From contig JAFGMV010000048.1 of the NCBI GenBank assembly GCA_016927315.1, positions 1-57,618 of the forward strand: a DNA stretch of 57,618 nt. The letters run 5' to 3'. Positions 27,748-35,431 of the stretch are shown piece by piece. Position 1 is the first letter of the stretch, and each line of letters begins with the position of its first letter. The notes under the pieces were generated by a model that was not told the DNA's origin, did not search any database, and was given only the letters and a program-made list of their open reading frames with translations. Source of the stretch: Anaerolineales bacterium. Lineage in GTDB: Bacteria > Chloroflexota > Anaerolineae > Anaerolineales > Villigracilaceae. The translations under genes and the position numbers were made by a program.

Positions 27748-28541
27748 ACCAGTGAATACCCGGTTCGTTTGAAAGCCTGTTTGAACCCCCAAAATCGCAG
27801 GAAACGTTCAAATATCGGACCCAGGGAAGTTTGCAGCATAATGGTTTCAACTCCCCGGCTTTGCGCCTCGATCAAAGCCTGTACAGCCAGGTTATAGATT
27901 ACCTTGCTGCCGCGATGCTCCTTCAGGACACCTGCGCTCCCCACAATGACATACTCCTGATAATACATCAACGTTAATGTCGCTACTGCCTGATCTTCCC
28001 TGAAACCCAGATAGTGAGCAATACTCGGAATCCCAATAGATGGTTTCAAGGCATCTGCAATGACACCGACCATCTCATCGGGGATGCCAAATGCTGCCGC
28101 CATGACTTCAGCAAACAGCGAAACCTGGCTGAGATCGATCTGTTTGGCAGCAACACTCTTGTCGATCTTGGGAGCCCTGGCAGACTGCACATTTTCATAA
28201 ATGAGCCAGCTTTCCTTAATCCCCACATCCGTAAATCCCCGTTTTTCCAGTCTTCTTGGAAGGTCATCCGGTGTACACGCCTCGGAAACAAATACAGTGG
28301 GTATTAACTCTTTGCTTCGAAAATACATGATAATTTCATCAAGCAAAATTTCGGCCGCTTCAGGCGTTGCCTGGAGCAAGCAGGCCTGATTGTAATCAGG
28401 AGTCGGAAACGACCGGTGGCTGACCAGGGATACATCCTTCCGAAGGACAATCTCCATTTCCGGAATAATGTCTTCCAACGGTTTCATCGCCAGGAGATTT
28501 ATTCGTTCCAACTCTGCAATTCTCTCATGATCATTCTTCAT
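27744..28541 (-). CDS. GNAT-family N-acetyltransferase
   Basis: 265 residues. The C-terminal half carries the GNAT fold: a strand with YVIVGSAGVL, then the acetyl-CoA pyrophosphate loop EHRGSKVIYNLAVQALIEA, then ETIMLQTS and a final FERFLRFWGFKQ segment. The N-terminal half (about 1-130) may be a degenerate second GNAT-like domain. It probably transfers an acyl group from acetyl-CoA to a small amine or protein; the substrate is unknown. It is the third gene of a tightly packed operon, 10 bases after the MFS gene and overlapping the ABC ATPase by 4 bases. Confidence 0.85.
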   Translation of the reverse strand: MKNDHERIAELERINLLAMKPLEDIIPEMEIVLRKDVSLVSHRSFPTPDYNQACLLQATPEAAEILLDEIIMYFRSKELIPTVFVSEACTPDDLPRRLEKRGFTDVGIKESWLIYENVQSARAPKIDKSVAAKQIDLSQVSLFAEVMAAAFGIPDEMVGVIADALKPSIGIPSIAHYLGFREDQAVATLTLMYYQEYVIVGSAGVLKEHRGSKVIYNLAVQALIEAQSRGVETIMLQTSLGPIFERFLRFWGFKQAFKRTGYSLV

Positions 28542-28551
28542 GCTTACCTCC

Positions 28552-29892
28552 TCAATTGTCCGGGACTGACAGGTGCTTGAGCGGATATTTCTGAAAAATC
28601 AGAAAAGCTGCGAATAGTAAGACCCCCCCGATCAAACCGGTACTTCGTACTCCCAAGGGGCCGTTTGGATCCAGCCGACTGCGGCCTAACAGGAGCAGCA
28701 GCGGCAATAAAGCACCTGCCAGGCCATTAACCAATTGATCGAGGAAACTCCAGGCTGAATAATATGCGCCTTCGCGCCGTTGACCGGTCTGCTTTTCGTC
28801 ATCATCAGTAATCTCAGCCGCAAATGTTTGCGGCAGCATGATCGCTGGCGACATCACAACAGCCTGCAGTACAATCCAGATAATCCCCTGAGCAGCCAGT
28901 GGGATAGGCCACCAGGGACCAATCAGCATCAACCCAGGCAACACAAATGTTGATGCCAGCATCGATCCGGAAAACACCTTCCATTTCCCAAAACGACCAG
29001 ACAGCCGCATCACAACCGGATAGGATATAAGTGATGCCAAAACTGCCGGCAGATAAAAATACACCGTTTCGGCTTCCCCCAAAAGGCACATTTCGGTCAC
29101 AATATAAGGGATGATGTACATCAGGAATGTTGTCGTGATCCAGAAACAACCACCCGCTGCCGTCAGATAAAGGAATGCCTTATTATGCAGCGTTATTGCC
29201 AGACTCTGCCAAAAACCTAAACGCTCTTTGACCGCTATTTGCCGGCCGTGTTGTTCACGAAGCACCAGAAAAGGCAGATACATAATTGGCAGGATACCCA
29301 CAGCGTACACAAGCGCCATCCGGAAGTACCCCCAACGCGCGATCAGGAGCCCGGCCATCCCGGCCAGGACAACACCAAACAATTGAAAGATAGCACTCCA
29401 GGTAGTCATACGAACCCGGTGCCTGTCCGTGCCTGCCAGTTCAGGCAAGAGTGCTGTGTAAGGGATTGTCACCAGGATCTGAGCCACGTTATGGAAAACA
29501 AGGATCGTAACAAGATATACCAGGTTCCCCAAATGTTCGCCCTGGAATGGAGGCCGCCAGATCAAGACAAAGAATACCAGGTAAGGAAACCCGGCCAGGA
29601 AGATAAAAGGCAGGCGCCGGCCCCATCGGCTGTGACTGTGATCGGACCAGTAACCGACCAAGGGTGTCAATAGAGCATTAAATACCCGCGCCATAAACCA
29701 GGCTGCCCCAAACAGCGCCACGGGTACCAGGGGAATACCCTGTCCTTCGGGGGGCAGGTAAAAGTACAACAGCCAGCCATCCACGATCGACCAAATAATG
29801 GTTGTACTCAGTGACAACAGGCTGTAAGAGATATCAATCCTAATGGAAGGAAAGCCCCTTTCCTCGCTTGTTTTTTGATCGCTTATGTTCAT
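28552..29892 (-). CDS. GPH (glycoside-pentoside-hexuronide) type MFS cation symporter
   Basis: 446 residues from ATG 29892 (AAAAAGG upstream); a TTG two codons earlier also opens the frame. About 12 membrane helices. GYWSDHSHSRWGRRLPFI after helix 2 and EGAYYSAWSFLDQLVNG near helix 9 are hallmarks of MFS_2/GPH transporters such as MelB and of related MFSD2-like lipid carriers. The substrate could be a glycoside or a lipid-like molecule. It lies between the GT87-like gene and the acetyltransferase gene. Confidence 0.88.
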   Translation of the reverse strand: MNISDQKTSEERGFPSIRIDISYSLLSLSTTIIWSIVDGWLLYFYLPPEGQGIPLVPVALFGAAWFMARVFNALLTPLVGYWSDHSHSRWGRRLPFIFLAGFPYLVFFVLIWRPPFQGEHLGNLVYLVTILVFHNVAQILVTIPYTALLPELAGTDRHRVRMTTWSAIFQLFGVVLAGMAGLLIARWGYFRMALVYAVGILPIMYLPFLVLREQHGRQIAVKERLGFWQSLAITLHNKAFLYLTAAGGCFWITTTFLMYIIPYIVTEMCLLGEAETVYFYLPAVLASLISYPVVMRLSGRFGKWKVFSGSMLASTFVLPGLMLIGPWWPIPLAAQGIIWIVLQAVVMSPAIMLPQTFAAEITDDDEKQTGQRREGAYYSAWSFLDQLVNGLAGALLPLLLLLGRSRLDPNGPLGVRSTGLIGGVLLFAAFLIFQKYPLKHLSVPDN

Positions 29893-29907
29893 CTGCAACC
29901 TTTTTGC

Positions 29908-31209
29908 TCAACCAGCAAGATCCTTTGCGGTCCAGAGCTTTCTAAGGAGCAGTGCGTAGAAAACCAGAATTACTATCAGGATCATTGGAATATACGCGCT
30001 CGGATCAGTGAGCACATAAGCACCCTTTAAAACCTTATCGCCTCCAATGAGATAACTTAACAATCTCCACATGTCTAACAATGCATAAGGGATTACTACA
30101 ATACCGGCAATAACTCGTTCCAGTCGAGTTTCGCAAATGCACCTCAACAAGGCAAAGATCGCAAGCCCAAGTGTAAGTTCCCACACGATATCCAGCCAGA
30201 TAAAAGCTGCAAGATAAAGAACAAACGCCATTTCTAGTTTTACCAGGTCCGGTACCGGGAAATCACCTGACCGGAAGAACCAGCGGAATGCTACTATTCC
30301 CAATGGAACCAGCAAAGCTGTTTTGGCGATGATTACAATCTTCATCGCTGGCTTTGACATCCCAACAATATGAAGGATAACCTGTGCCACAGAGTGGTTA
30401 TAACCCAGAAAAGCTGTATCCGGACCACGCCAAGGGAAGTTCGAACTCAGGCTGATGATGAATTTGTAATAAGCGCTATATTGCGCCAACCCGTAGTCGA
30501 GACCCAGAACAAGTATTGTGAGGCCCGTAATAACCAAATAAACGACGACAGCTGAGCCCAGTAATTTCCAGAAGAATTTTCGCTTTCCCAAAATAAAGGA
30601 GACGCCAATTGGAAAGATCCAAAACGGTTTGGCCTGCAACAAAATCGAAACCCAGAGCAGAGACATAAACCAGTCTTCCCGAAGAATAGCCTCTATTAAA
30701 CAGGTAGCAATCAGGGCAATAAGGATATAAACATTAAGGTAAGTTAGATCTCCCCATAATGGTTCAAAGACTATCCAAAGAGGGATTGTCCAGGCCAGGG
30801 CCAAGCCCCCAAGAGGCACATTAACCCATCTAAAGATGCGATCCCAACTGACATAGAGAAAAACATAAGCAATGGCGTATAAAATTGTAGCGGCAATTAC
30901 AATGGTTGTTGGATATATATGCAACAATGGAGTGAATAGCAGTGCAAAGCCTGGTGCATATTGATATAGATCGCTGGATGTTCCCAGAATATATAGATCT
31001 TCGTGATGGGAAAGACGTTCTGCTGCTTCCAGGTAAACCCTGAGATCATTTGGTACAAATACTCCATGGAAACTTCCAAATTCAACAGGGCTGAGAATAA
31101 ACAAAAAATATATATGAACGGACAACCTGAAAAGCAAGTATACAAGGCTTGAGACCAGTACAATACGATACCAGATAGATTTCGACCATAAATACCGGAT
31201 GCTATCCAC
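29908..31209 (-). CDS. GT87-type membrane glycosyltransferase (polyprenol-phosphate sugar dependent)
   Basis: 433 residues with about ten membrane helices. The first external loop has NDLRVYLEAAERLSHHEDLY and YQYAPGFALLFTPL, the pattern of GT87/DUF2029 transferases such as mycobacterial PimE, where an Asp in that loop is catalytic. QAKPFWIFPIG matches the K-P helix of the family. These enzymes take mannose or arabinose from a polyprenyl phosphate donor outside the membrane. The start is GTG 31209. It is the first gene of the minus operon, divergent from the diterpene genes. Confidence 0.75.
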   Translation of the reverse strand: MDSIRYLWSKSIWYRIVLVSSLVYLLFRLSVHIYFLFILSPVEFGSFHGVFVPNDLRVYLEAAERLSHHEDLYILGTSSDLYQYAPGFALLFTPLLHIYPTTIVIAATILYAIAYVFLYVSWDRIFRWVNVPLGGLALAWTIPLWIVFEPLWGDLTYLNVYILIALIATCLIEAILREDWFMSLLWVSILLQAKPFWIFPIGVSFILGKRKFFWKLLGSAVVVYLVITGLTILVLGLDYGLAQYSAYYKFIISLSSNFPWRGPDTAFLGYNHSVAQVILHIVGMSKPAMKIVIIAKTALLVPLGIVAFRWFFRSGDFPVPDLVKLEMAFVLYLAAFIWLDIVWELTLGLAIFALLRCICETRLERVIAGIVVIPYALLDMWRLLSYLIGGDKVLKGAYVLTDPSAYIPMILIVILVFYALLLRKLWTAKDLAG

Positions 31210-31297
31210 TTCAAGTATCCTGCCTTTCCGCTGGAACCATAATACATTCTACAATACAATCACTCATATAATCCTATCTATTTTAGCAACACCCAAA

Positions 31298-31343
31298 TAA
31301 GAATTCTAAATACTAACAAACTTGTTAGTATCTAGAATTCTTA
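31298..31343. promoter_or_regulatory. 46-bp near-perfect palindrome between divergent operons
   Basis: Arms 31298-31319 and 31322-31343 are 22 bases long, match at 21 positions and are separated by AC. The core TACTAACAA-AC-TTGTTAGTA has the size and symmetry of a dimer-of-dimers site for a TetR-like repressor (inference). It sits between the GT87-type gene (minus) and the diterpene synthase gene (plus), so it cannot be a terminator for either. No regulator gene of that class is in the window. Confidence 0.75.
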
Positions 31344-31458
31344 CAAATTAAAATCAAGTACTCCATGTAAAATAAAGTAATTGGAATGGCTGGGAGTATC
31401 ACTGGCTTTTGCGCGTCTGTAGATACTGCCGTTTGTTTGTTATTCATGTGTGATACGA

Positions 31459-32382
31459 ATGATTGAACTTGAAAAATTTTTAGAATTACCAGATAAAGAC
31501 ATAGCTCACCTGGTCCAAAACAGTGGCGCTAAGATATGTGCTTTTCCTATTAATGGAACCCGGCGTTGGTTTTCCTTGGAATATGACAATCAAAGGTGGG
31601 CGGATCCAATTCAGGCTTACCTGGATATTGCCATGCAAAAGCATATCGAGTTGTACAAAATGTTTTTTGACCACGGCGTGGATACCCTGCTGACTCCTGT
31701 GATCGGACCTGAAATCCTGGAAACACGCAACGCCTATATGCAGAAAATTGGTGCAGAAGGATTGGCGCGCATCTCAACGCACGCTGAGTTTGTTCGTTTT
31801 TATGAAGAGTATGATGTGCAAGCCAGATTCTATGGGGATTATCGCAATCATCTGGAAGGTACGCCCTACGAACAATTACCTGACATCCTGGATGAACTTG
31901 TGCAACGAACAAAGAACAACCAGGGCTTTCGATTGTTCTTTGGAGCTTTTGCCGACAATCTGAATTCCACCCATATCATCGCGAAAAATGCAGTAAATTA
32001 TTACAAACAGTATGGTGAAGTACCCGAACGTAAAAACCTGATCGAAATGTATTATGGAGATTATATTGAGAAAGTAGATTTCTTCATTGGTTTTGACCGC
32101 TTGGCAACTTTTGATTATCCACTACTGAACTCGGGGGAAGAAGACCTCTATTTTACAATTGCCCCATCCTTATACCTGAATAAAATCCAACTACGCCGGA
32201 TTCTCTACGATCACCTGTTTACCCGCCGTATACAGGATCGCGACTATGAAACCCTGTCGCCTGACGAACTCATGGAAATGCGTACATACTACCATGATCA
32301 TATTAGTAGTATTATTGGGATTGGAAAAATAAAACATGGCTTCTGGATACCAGACACCAGATGGCAAGGGAGTTCTTCATGA
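31459..32382 (+). CDS. diterpene synthase homologous to tuberculosinol synthase Rv3378c (cis-prenyltransferase fold)
   Basis: 307 residues from ATG 31459, or 310 from GTG 31450; neither has a good ribosome binding site. It aligns along its whole length with what I know of M. tuberculosis Rv3378c: EKFLELP near the start, CAFPINGTRRWF, GDY at about residue 131, YYGDYIEKVDFFIGF, STFDFPLLSSG-like ATFDYPLLNSG, LRRILYDHLF and a final HGFWI. Rv3378c turns tuberculosinyl diphosphate into tuberculosinol or tuberculosinyl adenosine, and the Herpetosiphon relative makes kolavelool. In Rv3378c the motif is DGTRRW with essential Asp34; here residue 32 is Asn (NGTRRW). Its stop overlaps the start of the first cyclase (ATGA), as expected of a functional pair. 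Product unknown. Confidence 0.85.
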   Translation: MIELEKFLELPDKDIAHLVQNSGAKICAFPINGTRRWFSLEYDNQRWADPIQAYLDIAMQKHIELYKMFFDHGVDTLLTPVIGPEILETRNAYMQKIGAEGLARISTHAEFVRFYEEYDVQARFYGDYRNHLEGTPYEQLPDILDELVQRTKNNQGFRLFFGAFADNLNSTHIIAKNAVNYYKQYGEVPERKNLIEMYYGDYIEKVDFFIGFDRLATFDYPLLNSGEEDLYFTIAPSLYLNKIQLRRILYDHLFTRRIQDRDYETLSPDELMEMRTYYHDHISSIIGIGKIKHGFWIPDTRWQGSSS

Positions 32383-33857
32383 TTGAACAGGTTCGAGAAC
32401 TGTTAAAAGAATTGGGCGCCGGAACGATGAGCAGCATGGCTTACGATACTGCCTGGGTGGCGCGCCTGGGCGATATGGATCGCGAGCTCAGCAACCGGGC
32501 CCTGGTCTGGCTGGCCACCCACCAGCTGCCAGATGGCTCCTGGGGAGCATCTCACCCATATAACTACTTCGACCGGGTTGTCAGTACCCTGTCGGCCATG
32601 ATTGCGCTCTCAAAAAGCGGCCGGCGAGCAATGGACCGTAAACAAACTGAACGCGGCGTGCGTGCGTTGGAAAGTATGGCTAATGATGCGAAAGAAAGCC
32701 TGCAGAGCGGAACTCCCACCGTCGGTTTCGATTTGATCGTACCCAGCCTGGTCACAGAAGCCGAAAAAATGGGGCTGATCCATAAAAAAACCATACACGC
32801 ACTAGAAGAATTGAAAAAGAGGCGAGACAAAAAACTTGCCAGACAAAGTAACCAGTTGATCGACAAACAGACCTCAACCGCTGTCTCGGCCGAAATGGCA
32901 GGAAAGGACGGCCCGCACCTGCTGGACATCGACAACCTGCAGGAACCCAACGGCTCGATCGGCAACAGCCCGGCCGCAACCGCCTACTTTGCCACACAAC
33001 TGCGTCCTGGGGATGAGATGGCCATCGAATACCTGCATTTTGCCAGCAACAAGGACGGCGGTACCTGTAACCTTTATCCGATTGATGTGATGGAGCGCAA
33101 CTGGGTGTTGTGGAACCTGGCGCTGGTAAATGAATGGGATCAGGACACTCTCAACCTGCTCCAGCCCCACCTGGACTACCTGTGCAAGGCCTGGAAACCT
33201 ACCAAGGGACTGGCTTTCTCACGGGATTACTCGGTTCCGGATGGGCTCAATACCATTATGGCTTATGGCTTATTGGATACATTTCACTATGAAATTGACC
33301 CAGAAAGCATGGAAAACTTTAAAGCCGACGATCATTACCGCTGCTACCAATTGGAAAGCTACCCATCTACCGAAGTCAACATCCAGGCGCTGCTAACCCT
33401 ACGCAAAAAAGGCCATCCGATAGAGCATCCCGATGTTCAAAGGGTTTTGACCTATCTGGACCATGCGCGCGGTAAAAACCACTATTGGACTGACCGCTGG
33501 CACTGTTCCCCCTATTTTTCAACTTCCCATCTGGTGATCGCCTGCGCCGGCTACCAGGATAACCTGGCACGGGAAGCGGTTGACTGGATCCTGACGACCC
33601 AGAATCCGGACGGCTCTTGGGGGATTTCCGGTCCGAATGCAGAAGAAACCGCCTACTGTTTACAGGCCCTGGTTTGCTGGGAGCGTGAAAGTGGAACCCA
33701 TACAGGGAACGTTGTTCAACACGGGGCCAGGTGGCTAAAAGAAAACATCAATGCCCATACACACCCACTCTGGGTCGGGAAAGGGCTTTTTCGTCCCGAT
33801 ACAATCGTACGCGCGGCATTATTCAGCGCGCTTATCCTTGCAGAGGGAATCACATAA
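32379..33857 (+). CDS. class II diterpene cyclase homologue (Rv3377c-like), DxDD motif degenerate
   Basis: 492 residues from ATG 32379, with AAGGGAG upstream and a 4-base overlap with the synthase gene. It has the Rv3377c-like pattern: AYDTAWVARLG, QLPDGSWGASHPYNYFDRVVSTLSAM, DNLQEPNGSIGNSPAATAYF, TDRWHCSPYFSTSHL and TQNPDGSWG...AEETAYCLQALVCW (QW-like repeats of an alpha/alpha barrel). At the position of the catalytic DxDD (DxDTT in Rv3377c), residues 288-292 read DGLNT, so the general-acid Asp is Leu290 and the next Asp is Asn291. Protonation-initiated cyclisation should fail. It may be a non-catalytic partner of the second cyclase or do other chemistry. The frame is intact, so it is not a simple pseudogene. 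Confidence 0.88.
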   Translation: MIEQVRELLKELGAGTMSSMAYDTAWVARLGDMDRELSNRALVWLATHQLPDGSWGASHPYNYFDRVVSTLSAMIALSKSGRRAMDRKQTERGVRALESMANDAKESLQSGTPTVGFDLIVPSLVTEAEKMGLIHKKTIHALEELKKRRDKKLARQSNQLIDKQTSTAVSAEMAGKDGPHLLDIDNLQEPNGSIGNSPAATAYFATQLRPGDEMAIEYLHFASNKDGGTCNLYPIDVMERNWVLWNLALVNEWDQDTLNLLQPHLDYLCKAWKPTKGLAFSRDYSVPDGLNTIMAYGLLDTFHYEIDPESMENFKADDHYRCYQLESYPSTEVNIQALLTLRKKGHPIEHPDVQRVLTYLDHARGKNHYWTDRWHCSPYFSTSHLVIACAGYQDNLAREAVDWILTTQNPDGSWGISGPNAEETAYCLQALVCWERESGTHTGNVVQHGARWLKENINAHTHPLWVGKGLFRPDTIVRAALFSALILAEGIT

Positions 33858-33947
33858 TAATCACAAGAAAAAATATTGGAATAACAATGAAAAATACAAC
33901 AAGGAAAGATACAAGTCCGATTCAAACATTTTATAGGGGAAGTTTCA

Positions 33948-35429
33948 ATGCATGATGTAAAAAGCCTGCTTAAAGCCACTGGCTCGAGCCAACTGGGGAA
34001 AACAGTTTACGATACCGCCTGGGTTGCCCGCCTGAATTCAATAGACCCGCAAATGGCAAATACTGCCCTGGATTGGGTCTGTGAACACCAACTGGCTGAT
34101 GGATCCTGGGGAGCAGCCAAACCTCTTTATTATCACGATCGCGTCGTCTGCACGCTGGGAGCAATGATCGCTCTTTATTACCGTGGTCGTCGTTCCTTCG
34201 ACAGGCTGCAAATTGATAAAGGCCTGCATGCCCTGGATCAAATCACCTCAGGAGCAACACAAGGTTTACGCGCAGATCCTAATGGGGCTACCGTTGGCTT
34301 TGAAATGATCGTTCCCACTTTGGTTGCCGAAGCGGAGAAATTTGGAATCATTCAACAACAGGCTGACCGCATCCTCGGTCGGTTGAAAATGGAACGAAAG
34401 GCCAAATTAGAAAAACTCAATGGGCTGAAAATTTCCCGCTTGATTACTGTAGCCCATTCGGCAGAGATGGTTGGCAATGACAGGTTGGACATGCTGGATG
34501 TTGAGAATTTGCAGGAATTTAATGGTTCAGTTGGGAACAGTCCTGCTGCAACATCCCATTTTTTACTTAACGTTCGCCAACAGGATGAAAAAGCATTATC
34601 CTACATCCAAGGCGTGACAAACTCCACCGGCGGCGCGCCGACAATAACCCCCATTGAAATCTTCGAACGAATTTGGGTACTCTGGAACCTTACCCTGGCC
34701 GATCTACACAAAAAAGCGGATATCTATAAATTGTGCCTGCCTCACGTGGATTATATTGAAAAAAACTTGAATCCCGGAAAAGGATTGGGGTTTTCTAGCC
34801 AATACTCCTTGCCCGATGGGGATGATACCAGTGTAGGTTTTGAAATCCTGCATACATTCGACCGGGAAACGGATATCGAATCGGTTCTCAGCTTCGAGGA
34901 AGAAAACTGGTTCCGCTGCTTCCAACTTGAAATTTCGCCATCGATTGATGTAAACGTTCATGTTTTGGGCGCCCTGCACAAGGCCGGTTATTCTGCTGAT
35001 CACCCAACGATCAAGAAAATATTGGATTTCCTGCTCCGCAAACGTCAACTCAGCAAGTACTGGTTCGATAAATGGCATGTCTCTGCTTACTACACGACTA
35101 CCCATGCAATCATCAATTGTGAACTGTTTAACAAGGAAATGTGCAAACCATCCATCCATTGGATTTTGGATACCCAAAGATCGAATGGCTCCTGGGGATT
35201 CGGCGATTTCCCTACAGCAGAGGAAACAGCCTACAGCCTTCAAGCCCTTTCAACCTGGAAAAGGCGAGGAGGAAAGATACCACAGGGAAGGATCGAACAT
35301 GGTCGAAACTGGCTGCTGCAAAACTGCGAGCCCCCCTATCCACCGCTTTGGATCGACAAATCCCTGTACTGCCCTGAACTTATGGTCCAGGCTGCTATCC
35401 TGAGTGCTCTGGCACTCTCTGAGGAATAG
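33948..35429 (+). CDS. class II diterpene cyclase (Rv3377c-like) with intact DxDD
   Basis: 493 residues. AGGGGAAG precedes ATG 33948. It is very similar to Rv3377c, the halimadienyl/tuberculosinyl diphosphate synthase: VYDTAWVARLN, HQLADGSWGAAKP, ATVGFEMIVPTLVAEAEKFG, MLDVENLQEFNGSVGNSP, DVNVHVLGALHKAGY, KWHVSAYYTTTHAI, QRSNGSWGF...AEETAYSLQAL and NCEPPYPPLWIDKSLYC. Residues 290-294 are DGDDT, the protonating acid motif at the correct place, so it should cyclise geranylgeranyl diphosphate to a bicyclic diphosphate (labdane, halimane or clerodane type cannot be told apart). It lies 90 bases after the first cyclase and two bases before a histidine kinase gene. Confidence 0.92.
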   Translation: MHDVKSLLKATGSSQLGKTVYDTAWVARLNSIDPQMANTALDWVCEHQLADGSWGAAKPLYYHDRVVCTLGAMIALYYRGRRSFDRLQIDKGLHALDQITSGATQGLRADPNGATVGFEMIVPTLVAEAEKFGIIQQQADRILGRLKMERKAKLEKLNGLKISRLITVAHSAEMVGNDRLDMLDVENLQEFNGSVGNSPAATSHFLLNVRQQDEKALSYIQGVTNSTGGAPTITPIEIFERIWVLWNLTLADLHKKADIYKLCLPHVDYIEKNLNPGKGLGFSSQYSLPDGDDTSVGFEILHTFDRETDIESVLSFEEENWFRCFQLEISPSIDVNVHVLGALHKAGYSADHPTIKKILDFLLRKRQLSKYWFDKWHVSAYYTTTHAIINCELFNKEMCKPSIHWILDTQRSNGSWGFGDFPTAEETAYSLQALSTWKRRGGKIPQGRIEHGRNWLLQNCEPPYPPLWIDKSLYCPELMVQAAILSALALSEE

Positions 35430-35431
35430 TC

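Noticed and set aside
31298..31343. 46-bp palindrome as a terminator or insertion-sequence end
   Set aside because: It lies between two genes transcribed away from it, with no transposase and no T-run.
32379..33857. First cyclase as a pseudogene
   Set aside because: The frame is full length with a good ribosome site and conserved motifs; only the DxDD motif is altered, so loss of one activity is more likely than gene decay.
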